NCBI GenBank assembly: GCA_015179045.1
Contig: WHUZ01000031.1
Location: 310,001 to 374,000, forward strand
Length of the DNA: 64,000 nucleotides
Direction: 5' to 3'
Source of the DNA: Kalaharituber pfeilii
Taxonomy: Eukaryota; Ascomycota; Pezizomycetes; Pezizales; Pezizaceae
The notes under the pieces were generated by a model, which worked only from the letters and a program-made list of their open reading frames with translations, was not told where the DNA came from and ran no database searches. Positions within the stretch are counted from its first letter, which is position 1. Each line of letters opens with the position of its first letter. Positions 11,756-23,879 of this stretch are shown one piece after another. Both the position numbers and the translations under genes were made by a program.

Positions 11756-12345
11756 TGGTGGAAGCTTTGGATCCTGCATAATTTTCTGAGCAGTGAAGTT
11801 ATGTACATATACCGGTAAATTCTGGGACGACAGCGCTGCCAGCGACTCATGAAACTATTTCTTTTTGCAAATCATGCTGCTCGATAGACTGTTGATTGTT
11901 TCGATGCGCTGTTCAATGAATTGTTTAACTGGCTACTCGGCAGGAGGGCTATTTGGACACACTTGCTTCGCATTGCATTACATTAATGGATCTTGATTGG
12001 CAGGGTCAGCTGAATATGGTTATCTATTCTATTGTACGAAATCTTATGCGGTATACACAGGTCTCCAAACACTATATTTTTCTCACATACTCCACACATG
12101 TCCCTTGGAGTGTTAAGACACGCTTGCTTTGCATTGCATTAGTGCATCTTTGCAGACTAGCCAAATATGGTAATCTGTTCTTATGCTCTATATACACAGG
12201 TCTCCAAACACAATATCTTTTCACATACTCCACACATATACCGTGTCCTTGCCCTCCATACAATACAGTTCCTCTGTGTCTTCGGATTGATATATGTAAG
12301 GCAATGTGTATGTTTACCCCCGTTCACAGTTCTTTGCCTTGGTCA
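11755..12345. repeat. Flank of the piggyBac remnant with repeated GCTTGCTTTGCATTGCATTA blocks
   Basis: Copy of 6535-6925. A TTGCTTTGCATTGCATTA / CACAGGTCTCCAAACAC pair of blocks recurs here around 12060-12240. It abuts the 3' end of the piggyBac transposase on the minus strand and may be untranslated or terminal sequence of that element. ORFs here have no known domain. Confidence 0.5.
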
Positions 12346-13480
12346 ATGAGCATAGATGACAGTTTCAATGGAAAGTCTTTGTGTGTCATCTGAGGCAGTG
12401 AAAACGGTGGAGTATGTAACTGTCTATAATGACAGTGTCCGTTAACCAGTAGAACAGCGGCATCCAATTTGGAAACTCCGGAGTTGAGTACAATAGTACG
12501 TTCTGAGTTGATCTGCTGTATCTACCCTTCCCATATGCTGATTGTAGTCATCAATCAGATCAGGAATGGTTAACAGCTTGCGCTCCTCACAGCCAAACAC
12601 TGCTCTTACAGAAGCAACATTGGTACTTGTTTCTCGGGGGCGCCGTCTGTTCTTGCTGATCCCTGTTCTCATGTCATGGGTTGTAGTCAGGATGAAGACA
12701 GTATTATTGTTTTGCCACAATCCACAGAGAACACCATGCTCCACCACTGCACTGCTGTAGCTCCAGCGCAATGCTTTACAAGAAACAGTCTTGTCAATTC
12801 GCATAAACTCTGGTATCTGGTTAATTCGAGTTGTTCCACATGCTCCAATACCAAGCTTCCGCAATGTTGAAAAAACTGGTACATTGCTGAAGTAATTGTC
12901 AAAGTAAATATTGAAGTGCTTTGACTGGTATGGTAGTGACTTCGCAAGCCGTAGGCATGTTTGAGAAGTGGGAATAAGTTTTGGGAGCACCGTGGCTCCA
13001 GAAACAGCTTGAGAATCATCCGTCGCCGGGGCCGAAACGGCGTTCGAATCACTTGTCGCTTCTGTCAATTCGCTGGTCAACTCACTTGCTGATGGAGCTG
13101 TCTGGCGACTCGGATGGGGCTGTCGATGCAGCCGGCTCGGAGGTTGTTTTTGCACTACCATGGATTCGGGAGTAGTCCTCAAAACTGTAGATAGCCATGG
13201 TCACAGAGCGCAAATATTTTGTAGCCTTCGCCAATAGGCTTATTTGGCATTTTCACTGTATGTGCGTTCCACCCAGAGAATTGAACCATCATCTCATCAA
13301 TAGACACATTGCTAACGGAAGGTAAGACCGCTGGAATTTCTCCGCAATGAAAGAATCGTTCGTAAGGCAGGGTTCTTCACGAGTTTATCGAAAGCTTTGC
13401 CTACCGTAATTTTAATATGAACGTCTAGCTCATTCAAGACTAGAGGTTGGAGCATCTGGCGATACTCCTCTACGCTGATT
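12346..13480 (-). pseudogene. Broken piggyBac-type transposase (DDE_Tnp_1_7)
   Basis: On the minus strand, piggyBac transposase motifs occur in order but in several frames. VSIDEMMVQFSGWNAHT and MPNKPIGEGYKIFALCDHGY (about 13330-13190) carry the first catalytic Asp. FDNYFSNVPVF and GIGACGTTRIN (about 12920-12820) carry the second. DDYNQHMGRVDTADQLRTYY (about 12550-12490) carries the third. FPNWMPLFYWLTDTVI and then HKDFPLKLSS follow in other frames. The frame shifts after GYLQ and after the YYCTQLRS segment. The catalytic triad is recognisable but the gene cannot make a full protein. The N-terminus and C-terminal zinc region were not identified. Confidence 0.9.
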
Positions 13481-13499
13481 TGCTAATTTTTATCCATTA

Positions 13500-15190
13500 T
13501 AGAAAAAAGGATAGTAGAGGGAGAGAATGAGAGTGAAGGCGCCAAAGCAAAAAGAGAGTCTAGAGCCACAAGTACAGTTCTTCTTCACCCGTTGTCTTAT
13601 CAATCAATACCCATTTGGTTTCTGATCCTTCCTTCGCTGCGGGTGTGGTGTGCCCAACCGCCGTAGTCCACAGCTGAAGTACCTTAGGGTCTACCCCATT
13701 CAATACTTTTCGTTTCGGTATCGTAATAACGTCGGAGTACTAGGATTCGTATCTGGTAAGAGTCAAGACAGAGTGTGTAACAACGGTAAGCTCTATTTAA
13801 ATTTGTGTTTAAGCAAGCACAGTTGGTCATTTGGTACAAGAAGCGGGGAAGTTCTTCTTTATCCACTAGGCACTTCCTTGTTGCATAGCGAACCATCGAC
13901 CGACAGGTATGTACTCCATATAACTCTGTATAGTTACTAGTACGCTGCCAAGAAGAACTAATGCATGGCAATATGGATCCCAACTTTCTCCGGAGGTTCG
14001 CCATTGATGCTGGAGGGGAAGACTCTTTCCAAAGGTAATACATTGGACAAGACAAATGCCGTACAGATTATTCACGTAAAACCTTCCGGGGTTGTGCAGG
14101 CTGGGGCGCTCGGGATACTTGCTCAGCTGCAAACATTCGCTTGAAGATGGCCTGCATGTTTTTTTCCTCTTCTATTTTCTCCATTCTTTCTTCCGGGTTT
14201 TTATTCTTTTCCTCAAAGTGCAGCAGACGTCTTCTCCACTCTCTTCACTTTTTTCATACTCTGAACTGTTTTCGTACTCTGAACTGATTTCGTGCTCTGA
14301 ATCTTGATCACCCTCCGTCATCTTCTGTTCATCATGTATCTCTCCTGCAATGTCACATTTGGACGTTCACTTGTCTCTTGCATAGCATTCCTACGGTCAT
14401 ACTGTTAGAAAACCACTTGAAGGAGGTAAACCTAGGGCTTGAATAAGCACAGTGACTTCAGTGACTGGATCCACAATCTACACTTTTGACTTGGCAACGT
14501 CATAAACCCCTTTAGAGATGCAAGTTATGGAACTCCAAGAAGTAGATCATGCACAAGGAAGGAAAACTCCAGTTAAACGATCTATTGAACCAGGTCCTGG
14601 AGCTGTCGATAGCAATCCCAGCAGCCGCAGTAATGAATAAGAAGGCGATCTTCATCAAATGGATGGGTCTCCATTGCGGTATATTTCTGTAGATTCGGCC
14701 TGATCAACCGATAGCTACAGCAGGGCAAGAAAGCTTGGGCTTGGACAAGACGCATAGCTATAGCACATATGAAACCAGATGAACCGCCAGATGAGCCATC
14801 GGACGGACCTTAAAGGCCATATCCACCGAACGGGCCTCTGAGAAGCAATAGCTGAAGCATGTAGAATAGATAGCTATAGCATAAAAGTTGGTGCAATAGA
14901 CAGACAAGCAGGATTGACTATAAGGGCCAGCACTGAGTTACATACTAGTTTGATAGTCAAAGGTTGGCATGAGATTCAGCACGCGGCCGAAAGTGAGCAG
15001 AGCACTGCTGTGGTAAACTCAATCCCAGCCCTTGAATAAGCTGCATATCTAGTTTCAAAATCTGGCTTCAGTCTCTACATGGCTTTCTCAAGCTGGTGAA
15101 AATGTTATCGCAAAATGTTGTCATGCCGGAACGGGAAACGAACTGGGGCATTAGTGCCGGCGACTGCAATAACGTGATCGACGAATATCG
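13500..15190. other. No recognisable gene
   Basis: Contains several short ORFs on both strands (the longest on the minus strand at 13684-14055) without identifiable domains. Part may be the decayed 5' portion of the piggyBac element. The rest is unclassified. Confidence 0.5.
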
Positions 15191-15193
15191 CCG

Positions 15194-15992
15194 AAATCAT
15201 AGAAAGCTATCGAAACGCGCTAACCGCTGAGACAGTGCCAATAGCCGCAGCAGAAGTAGACAGCCACAAAGCTCTACATCACATCTACAGAACTCTGCAG
15301 TGTGTTTCGTCATGACGGAGTTCGTGGATGTTCATGTGAAGTTCATACTTACTCATATTCGCTCTCCCGTTCTTATGTACCCCTTCACTCTAGGCTTCAC
15401 TGGTCAAATCACTTACACTCATTCTCTCGTGTCTGTATACACCTTCACTCAACGACCTGTATGTAGCCTTCACTGGTTTAACTCACACACTCATCCTCTT
15501 GTCCCGTGTACCCGTGATACCGTAGCACCGGCGACCGTAACCCTTGTCATACCGACTTCCATCCGGGAGACCAATTTTATATATTGGGCATATTCTATTC
15601 TGAGGCTAGAAAGCTTGTGCTTTCGAGTTCGCCTGCTCCAAGCAATTTGAAATACTACCTAGAAGCGCCGAATACTGCCAGCACAGACGTATACAGAGAC
15701 CAAATCGGTTCAGCCAGGGTCAGATACGGATGAATGAGTGTAAGTGAGTTAGACTTCATACAGGCGAGTGAGTGAAGGGGTATATATATAGAGACGAGAG
15801 ATTGAGAGAGCGAACATGAGCAGGTATAATACTTCGCATGAACATCTACGAAACTTCGTCATGACGATTTAGAAACACGGTACAGGATTCTGTAGAACAA
15901 TGTAGAGCGCTGTAGAGCTATGACTGTCTGTCTCTGCTGCGGCTATTGGCGCTGTCTCAGCGGTTAGCGCGTTTCGATAGCTTTCTATGATT
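15194..15992. mobile_element. Fold-back element with long (over 200 bp) inverted arms
   Basis: The left arm (AAATCATAGAAAGCTATCGA at 15194 to about 15440) matches the reverse complement of 15715-15992 with gaps. Shared blocks are AAACGCGCTAACCGCTGAGA, CCAATAGCCGCAGCAGA, CGTCATGACG, TTCACTC and TCACTTACACTCATTC. The roughly 275-bp centre is unique. It has no transposase; this is a fold-back or long-TIR MITE. Short ORFs inside are not credible genes. Confidence 0.85.
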
Positions 15993-15994
15993 TC

Positions 15995-17340
15995 CCATTG
16001 CGGTAAAACATTCCACAAGAACCTAGAGCTGATTTTACGAGACTAGAGCTGATTCACAAAAGTTCTTTGTTGCTATTGAGCACAAAATCTCTCCTCCTCC
16101 TTAAGCGCCTCTGTCCAGGAGCGGGTACTAGAACACCCCGGGGCATTCGTTCCACTGGGTGAAGCGAAAGGGTTGATAGACCTTTTTTTATTTTTATTTT
16201 TTTCCCTTAAATTATATCTTTACTCGTATACTGCCCTGTGGGCTACGACGAGATTAGGTACAAAAGAAGACAATTTCTTAGAAAAGCACTTAACATAGTA
16301 GAAAGTAAGATATTCTGTGCTATAACAGATGATCTTAAGGCTACATAACAGATAATCTGGTTCATAAAAGAGGCAGAGAGTAGCTGAGAATACCCATAGC
16401 ATACTTATAGGCCTACGACTCGAGACTGGCTTAGGATTTAACTTTGAACCTAATGGTATTACAAAAGTGAATGAGATTATTCTTCTGTATGGCTTTTCCC
16501 TAGCTAGGTTATTAAACAGCATGTTAAATATCATTTTGAACATCATGTCGAGTGGGCACTTCAACAAGCTCAAACGCCTCTCTCTTTGATTTAAAAACTG
16601 CATAGGTGCCAGAGAAGCAAAAAGCTTAACAAGATGCCCAAGTTGGAGAGGTGATTCGTGTTGGTTTATTTATACTCTAGCTTGTCGTTGACTCCTTAAC
16701 TCGAAACAGCCAACCCCGCAGCAAGCGCGGGCGGATAATTAAAAGCAACAAGGGCTCCCACCCAATACCTAAGTAAGAGAAAAATCATATTCAACTTCAG
16801 GCAAGGTCGCGTGGGGCTCTTTGTAATGAGGCAGCCGCAGAATTCTGATATCTTCGATGGTGCTTTTGCCAACGAAATGAGGAGTGGAAGTTGGAGAAGG
16901 AGAATGAACAGTAGGTATAGGGTGTAAGGTATTTAGGAAAAAGAGCATAAACAGCGTAAAAATAGAGAGGCAAGAGGAGGTGTGTAATTGAGTTTCGAAC
17001 ATGGGTCGTATCTTGGTGTTGCACAAGAGCTGAAGTGGGGTCGCGCAGAGCCTCCTGAGGCGCCATTAGTTATCTGCACGCCCACTACATGCCGCACGAT
17101 GCACATACACGCGCACACACACGCTAATGCCGACACAGGCCGGACTTAAGCACACGACTTGCTGTTACGCAATTTTATCACATGGTACCCGTGTACTTTT
17201 TACAGAGATTCTTACGGTTACAAGACTAGGGTTCTTACACTTTTTCAAACAGATCAATATGAACAAGGTCGCCATTTCAACTGACTGTACCAGCGCTGGT
17301 TACCCCCAACACCAAACCTTTGCACAGTTCAGAGAATAGC
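15995..17340. other. Intergenic, no supported gene
   Basis: AT-rich with homopolymer T near 16180-16203. Overlapping minus-strand ORFs at 16220-17136 have no domain or splice pattern that I could support. Confidence 0.5.
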
Positions 17341-17350
17341 AGCCCCACGG

Positions 17351-17444
17351 TACAGTGACCCGTAAAAAGTCTTGGGGATTAGGCAATATTGGGGTAAGCG
17401 TATCTTGCAAGCATAATCCCCAAGACCTTTGACGGATCACTGTA
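17351..17444. mobile_element. 94-bp Tc1/mariner-like MITE
   Basis: The whole element is nearly palindromic: TACAGTGACCCGTAAAAAGT at the left and the inverted TACAGTGATCCGTCAAAGGT at the right, both continuing into CTTGGGGATTA. Both ends carry TA. There is almost no unpaired centre (about 25 bp). Size, TA flanks and a CAGTG-like end fit a Tc1/mariner MITE. Confidence 0.8.
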
Positions 17445-17738
17445 CATACGCATATGTGAGTGCGGCTCGGGCATCACGTCAGGCCTTCCATGCAAGGGTA
17501 TGGTATGCATAGATACGACAGGGAGAAGGGATTACGAATGTGTGATGTGATGTTATTGACGACCTTGCTGTACAATGTGTAGCCGCGGGGCTCAGGGTTG
17601 CGGTAATTATAAACGCCATTAGCGACATGTGATTTGATGCTTGATGAGAGTTGCTGGACGGCGCAGGATCGGGGGGCGGCCCCTCAGCTGAAATTACCTC
17701 CAATTGAATGGTTGGGATGAGCTCAAGCCCAGAGGTAC

Positions 17739-17787
17739 GGATACGGATGTGGATACGGATGTGGATACGGATGTGGATGCGGATGTG
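17739..17787. repeat. 12-bp minisatellite GGATACGGATGT, about 4 copies
   Basis: Four near-perfect tandem copies of GGATACGGATGT. In one minus-strand frame it reads as repeated HIRI, but no gene is supported there. Confidence 0.85.
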
Positions 17788-17799
17788 GAGCAACTTGTG

Positions 17800-19060
17800 G
17801 AGCAACTAGGCTAATGCTAGACGACTCCTTCCCGCTTGTGACTCATCTGCGCGCAAAAATTCGGCAGGGGCGTTTACTGCGTCTAACACAAGGGAAAGAT
17901 ACTTGTATTTACCTGGTAGTATTGCCACTTCATGCATCCTTGCACATGATTACTTTAATAACATCGCCGTCTCATATATATAGCCAGTGGCTGGGTTTTA
18001 CCGACAATCGTGTGCCCTGTGCCTCCTCGGTCTGAAGTTCGAGAAGGAGGCTCCTTGACATTTACATGTGACAAGATGGGCTGAGGTGGCGAGCTAAGTA
18101 GTTTAATTGTAATATCAGGTCTAGAGCTGTCTTCTTGTGGCCACCTCACCCGTCGAGATAGTGACGGTGCATATAAGGCAATCGGCGGGGGGTTCCTGTG
18201 TATATTTGGGGGTGGGCGGTTTGGAAATGGCAGGAGATCAGTGCTTTGGGACTGAGGCTCGAGACTGTGGGTTGAGGAATGCAGCACGTTAATGACGGCG
18301 TATACCACCTAGTAGAAACAACGCCTGCTGCCATCTGAGACTAGCTCAATTATATCACTACTTTGGCTCCGTACGTGAGTGCACTGTGCTCGCCTGTAGC
18401 TACATACATAGCTACTGAGTCACAAGGGAATATATCGATAGAAACAATAGAAGATCTTGCGTTGATACTGCACGCACAAGTATGGCGTTGACCTACCCGC
18501 GTTAATATACTTTACCACTTAGACTTAGTGCTACTTACCCTTTCTGTGAACCGCAACTACCATATTCGGTAGTGGCGAAACTAAGCTTCTTAGTAAGCCA
18601 AAATTTCCGCTACCACTTGGATCTCCAACTTCAGGCCTCCTCGATGGGGCAGTGCATACATACAAGTATCTATGGCAAGGTTACTTCGTAGTATTAGATT
18701 GCCTGGCTATGTCAATACTACGTATCGGGCGCAAGGCATACCGGGCAATGGTGTCATGAAGAGTGTGCCCCCAAAAAAAGAAATTATGGGTCACCTTAGC
18801 ATCCTCCCAGGAATCTGTTTACCACGACAGAACAATGGTAAAAAAATATCCAATTTCATTGAAAAAAATGGATGAATGAAGTGAAACATGAAACATAGAT
18901 CAGAGATAGCTCAAAAGAACTTGTGCCTTGACTAGACGTGTATGAAGATAATTTGAAGCAGACAACAAAGAAAAACGATGAACGAGTGACTAGTTAAAAG
19001 GTAAATTACGTGACCAGATCAAAAACCTCACGACCACAAAAAAAGAATGTAATGCCCACA
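17800..19060. other. Intergenic, nothing recognised
   Basis: No ORF with a recognisable domain. It forms the 3' flank of the minus-strand gene that ends at 19061. Confidence 0.5.
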
Positions 19061-20377
19061 CTACTTCGGCTCATTCCTATGCAACCAATGGTCCACCTCT
19101 ACGCACATATCAACCACCTCAATCACCCTCCCCATCTCTTTACCACCAGCAAAAAACTCCTTATGCTTTGCCCCACACCTACATATCTTCCTTCCCTCAT
19201 ACACCCCCTCCAAATCCTTTAACCACGCATGAAGCATATCTTCAACACGTTTCGCGTTCTTTACCTCCATCGCTAACAACAACTGCAATCCACATTTTTG
19301 ATGTGTCTTCATGCGTTGATCAAGGTTCGACGTGATGCCTATCTTGCAATCTTGACGTCGTTTGGTGCCGGTAGAGGGGAGGTTAGGATTCTCAACGGCG
19401 ATGTAGATGTAGTTTTTTCCCAATTTCGCATTTGGCGACGACTGTTTTGTAAAATGCTTCTGAGTAGGGTTTTGGGGACTGCTTTGTGCTGGATATAGAT
19501 GCGGATACTGAGATAGAAACACGTGTTAGAGAAGCTCAAGTGACATCTAACGTGCAGAACGAAACCCGAGCCTGCACCTACCAATTTCGAGAATCTTTGT
19601 CCACATCTCCCGCTGTCCCGGAGCCTCAATTCTCTCTTCCACCACCCCCTTCTGCAACTGTCTGGTTTTCCACCCCAATTGTGCCATCGCCTTTGCGTGA
19701 GTCTCAGGATTCTCCCATCTTCGGAGCGGCTTCGACCTGAACACCAGTGGCTGCAGCTTTGGGAATACCACATGCTGGATGGGTACGGGTTTCTGCATTT
19801 TAGCTTGCTGCACCTGAGGTAGTTCGTTTGTTGTATGACGACCCACCTGCCCCGGTTTATCGGTCTTTAAGCGGTCCAGCAGTAGCAGTTTCTTGGACAT
19901 TGAATGTCCCGGGGAAGAATGTAGGGGCGCCGTGGCCGCAAGGTTCCGCTTTGGAGCTTGTCCGCGTTCTGAAGGAGAGACATTGGGGATTTGCCTTGAA
20001 ACCGATTTCTTAGGCAAGTGCTCAGGAGGGTACTTTGGTTTCATGGTTCCCACCGTACTGGGCCCATATTTTTGGCGCTCGGAAGAAGTCTGAGTGCGAA
20101 TCTTTAGTCTGACATATGGTAATTTATTTCCAGTGGGTTTTGATTGAGATAAAACCAACGATAGACCTGGCTTTGAACGCATTTGGGTGTCAATGGGTTC
20201 CTGATTAGAAACTTGGGTTACAGCTGGTAGTAACCGAGATTTTGGAGGTGTTTTGTCAAGGATTGAGTGGTATCCATTTCGAACGGATGAAATGGCCTTG
20301 ACGAGACGGAGAATGACTTTTGAAGCCAGCTTGATCCGTGCTTGTATATCAGTTTGGGGAATGAATATTGGTAGCAA
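19061..20377 (-). CDS. T5orf172 (GIY-YIG-fold, MUG113-like) domain protein, smaller paralogue
   Basis: Two exons on the minus strand: 20377-19582, an intron with donor GTAGGT (19581 down) and acceptor ATATCCAG (ends 19489), then 19488-19061; 407 residues. This acceptor, rather than the nearer TATCTCAG, is the one that keeps phase. The first 260 residues are basic and low-complexity. The C-terminal 110 residues hold the domain: KNYIYIAVENP, then CKIGITSNLDQRMKTHQKCG, a conserved helix, and CRCGAKHKEFF. Families with this fold contain GIY-YIG-type nucleases, but in fungi the function is mostly unknown. A larger relative lies 1.3 kb upstream on the same strand. The gene lacks the N-terminal Cys/His motif seen in that neighbour, so it may be a truncated or diverged duplicate. 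Confidence 0.8.
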
Positions 20378-20379
20378 AT

Positions 20380-21670
20380 ATGAAAGAACAAGGGGTCAAT
20401 AGTGTAAGCTAGAGATGACGGAAAGAAGCAGCACAGGCAGCACAGCAATATAAAAGTGCAGTTCAAACGAATGATGGCGGGTGCATGGAAGGCCGGAATA
20501 TAAAAGAACACCGCTTGATGAATTAGGAGGAAAGCAAACGTAATAAATAGAAGGTATTCTTGTTATGCATGGGAGATATCAAAGGAAGACACCTCTTGCT
20601 TCCTCAACTCATTCTCGGCAATTCCTCCCTGCAGGACAGTTCAAACCGCCGCAGCCAGCTGGCAGATGACAAACTGTGTCGATTAAACAACCGTCCGTAG
20701 TACAAAATTACCGCAGCAAGCTCATTCCATCGCGATTGGAGCAGGCTTAGGGGTGACTGAGAGAGTTATGTATGAATGAATCTAGGCAGCCGCGGTTCGG
20801 TCATCACCCTTTAAGGCCTAGATATACGTCTCCTCCATAAGACAGGGTACGATTTTCATCGCTATTGGCTAGAACAAGCGCACACAGCCGCGTGTACGCC
20901 TCCGCAATGCGATATGACCGGACATGGCAGAATCAAGAGCGTGCCTTACTGGCTCAGTGAGCTTCGGAAGTTACATGACGAGACGTTCGAACCTTACTAA
21001 TTTGGTACGACCGGTACCTAAACTGGAAAAGTGCTATGTAAGATCTTGTGGCTTGGCTGCGGTCAGCAACATAACTAATCATGAATATCAGTCATGAAAG
21101 TGGAGTTCCAGCTATGATGAGGCTATAATTGAGAACAGGAGATAACGAACAGCTGATGCCTACAACAGTTTGAGTTATAACGTTGGACATGTGGCTATGG
21201 AAGGGGGTTGTTTGAGATTTGGTTGGGTTGCATATGCATCGTCCCGATAATGTGCGCAAATGAGGCTGTTGATGCCAAGAGCCATGCCCCCTCCAATTAA
21301 GCGGGTTACGAAAGAAGGAATTACCCTGAGCGCACCAGGAAGCGTAAGTATGGTATGGTTCAAGACTGTGAGTCCACATTAGTCGGTTGAAGGCTGTGCC
21401 AACCGGACTGGCTGGCAGCCTGACGCAAGGTGCTGGAGGAAATGAAGCTTTGACCCGAATTAATTGTTGAGTCGGATTCAATTCCCTGGGCATCTCAAAT
21501 CTAAATACTATTCAAAACATGAAACTGATACGGTCAAGTGCCTCTAAGGTAACGCAACATGAACAATTTCCCGCACAAACTCGTTCCATTCCCTGAACAA
21601 AAAAGAACAATCACTGAAATCGAAACCAAAAATGTCAGAAATCCGCTCCATGCAACTTCACTGCGGTTAG
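20380..21670. other. Intergenic between the two T5orf172 genes
   Basis: Expected to hold the promoter of the 19061-20377 gene and the 3' region of the next one. The minus-strand ORF at 21092-21493 has no domain and no splice support, and I do not call it. Confidence 0.5.
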
Positions 21671-21672
21671 CC

Positions 21673-23872
21673 TCAATCCTTCCTCTTCCCGCCTCCTGCT
21701 CTCGCTGCACTCTTTCCCCTCGATTGGGCCTTCTTTTTCCTCTTCAACCATTCCGGTGATGTTGTCTTCACCACTGCCCCATCCACCCACTGCTCATCAT
21801 TTTCCTCGTCATCCACCTCATCTTCGTCCTCACCTGCAGTCTCATACGCATACTCTCCATCCTCCGAATCCTCGTCATCTTCCTCCGCCTCATCATCAGA
21901 CACTACGAAATCGTCCAAGTTCCCACCAGATTTCGTACTTTTCTTCGCCAAGGGACTCTTCTGTCCACGACTTTCCCGCTTGGTTGTCTTCGTTTTGGCC
22001 TTCTCCACAGATGCACCCTGGCGAGGGCTCCTCACCCGCTTCGTCTCTGTAGATACGTCGGCGGACTTCCCTTGCGCCACTGCGTTAGGCTTTTTAGGCG
22101 TGGCAGCATTAGATGTAGCCCTCTTCCTAGGCTTGCTCTGCGTTGTGACATGCGCATTTGTCATTATGGCCTTCACATCTGCAGAAACCATCATCTCTCC
22201 TCCCATCTCCGGTGGTAAGTGGACTGCAATGTTCAACTTTACCGGAACCTCCCCACTACTATCTGCTCCACTCCCACTATTGCCTTCCGAGCTCTTCTTC
22301 CCACTGGGAGTACTAGCTGTTCCCGTCCCAGAACCATCCGCACGTGGATGCCGGTCCTCAGATCCCCAATACTCCCCCCATATTATCCACCTAGTAATCA
22401 GTTCATCGAGCGTCCTTATCCCTTCATCGCTCGCCTCAATTGAGAACCACTCCTGATGGACTTTGTTGCACACCGCACACTTGTGCTTCAGTTCTTCGGG
22501 GTATATCAGTGGGTCATCGCGGAGCTCTAGGTGGATCAACCTCTCGATCCGATTCACATTTGGCACCTTGTGTGGCGCCACATCTTCGGGCGAGTGAGGG
22601 TAGAAACGGATTAGTGTTGGTTCGTACTGGCACTGAGAGGCATGCTGGTTCAGCCTGCTTTGGACGTTAATGGTACGACCGATCTTCATAAGTACCCGGG
22701 GCTTGGTTTGAGTTTGTGGTGAGTTCGGGTCGATAGTGCTTGCGGACGGTAGGAGGGGGCGGTTAGGTGATTTGTCTGTAAGGGCAAAGATGTAGATGTA
22801 GCCTGGAGTATCACTCGCGCTGAATTCCTTGTTCAACGTTTCTTCCAGAAGCTTCTTGGTTTCGGGACTCAAGTGGTCTGGAATAATTGCTATCTCTGTG
22901 CAGTGGTTCTGTAAGAACTGATAAACCTTCACAGCTAGAAATGGACAAGGAGGGATACATACTCGACTTCTTCACCTTCGCTTCCATCCGCCTGCGGAAT
23001 CGAGCAGGAGATGGGTTGCTCGCTTTCTTCTCTAGGGCGACTGATGCTGGATTGGCTGGCCTGGACCCATCAACCGCCATATGCGGGGACGGCGGCCCCT
23101 GCGGAATGGTATCGAGCCCGATGCGCTGTAGCAGTTTTTTCTTAAGTGCGCTTGGAGTGGGAAACAACGGAACTGCCAGTGGGCCTTGAGGCCGTGGAGG
23201 GGGAGGGGGTACAGGTGGGGCGTACTGGTTGGTGTATTGACCAGCATATCCATAAGGCTGCGGTGGATAGGGTGCAGGCCCTGGCGGATCATTGTCATCG
23301 TCATCATCAGAAACGTCCGCGTTTCGCTTTTTGTTGCGTGCCTCTGCGATGCGATTGAAAAGACCGCTAAGGAACGAGATGACCTTGTGCTGATGCGATG
23401 AGGGCGGGGGAATTTGAGGGATAGTTGGCGGGGGATCATATGTTGGCTGTGCATGCTGGTATTGTGGGATGGGAGTAGGCAGGGAAGAGGTATACGCTCC
23501 CAGGTCATTCACTGTCACTGTAGGGGCTGCAGCTGGCATGGCCGTCGTGGTCATGGTCACGGTAGTGGTTTTATCGGTGATAGCCATAGACATCACCTTG
23601 TCCACAAGCACATCCATACTACCTCGGCGCTTATTGCTCGACTCCTTTGCATGCTGCTCAACCAATGCCTTCGCTTGTTCCTTGTGTCGCCAACAGAAAT
23701 ACGCTTCTTTCCCGTCAATTGTCGTCTTCAATGCGGATACTTTGGAGGAGATTTTAGTTCGACAAGGGGTGCCATTTTGGTTAACACCACGGCACGTGGT
23801 ATTAAAGTCCCTGGAGTCACGACGCTGGAGGGAGGCGTCGAGAGCCTCCGGGGTACCGGGGACAAACGGCAT
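21673..23872 (-). CDS. T5orf172 (GIY-YIG-fold, MUG113-like) domain protein, full-length form
   Basis: Minus-strand exons 23872-22963 and 22895-21673 encode 710 residues. The donor GTATGT begins at 22962; a 67-nt intron ending CTGCACAG keeps phase and gives KKSKIAIIPDHL. Acceptors nearer the donor give a 28-nt intron or the wrong phase. Domains: an N-terminal Cys/His motif (CRGVNQNGTPC about residue 28, then YFCWRHKEQ), a P/Q-rich linker, then the T5orf172 domain with TPGYIYIFALTD, MKIGRTINVQSRLNQHASQC and a CAVCNKVHQEWF end. A basic region and a strongly acidic D/E tract follow, and the tail is K/R-rich. Such proteins are probably nuclear. Whether the nuclease fold is active cannot be judged from sequence alone. 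Confidence 0.88.
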
Positions 23873-23879
23873 ACTGAAG

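Noticed and set aside
16220..16603. 127-residue minus-strand ORF
   Set aside because: No domain, no neighbour support, AT-rich surroundings; likely random.
17479..17805. HIRI-repeat ORF on the minus strand
   Set aside because: Generated by the 12-bp minisatellite; no other support.
21092..21493. 133-residue minus-strand ORF between the T5orf172 genes
   Set aside because: No domain and no conserved features; likely random.
22932..22963. A 28-nt intron in the larger T5orf172 gene
   Set aside because: Too short for a fungal intron; the 67-nt alternative ending CTGCACAG keeps phase and is preferred.
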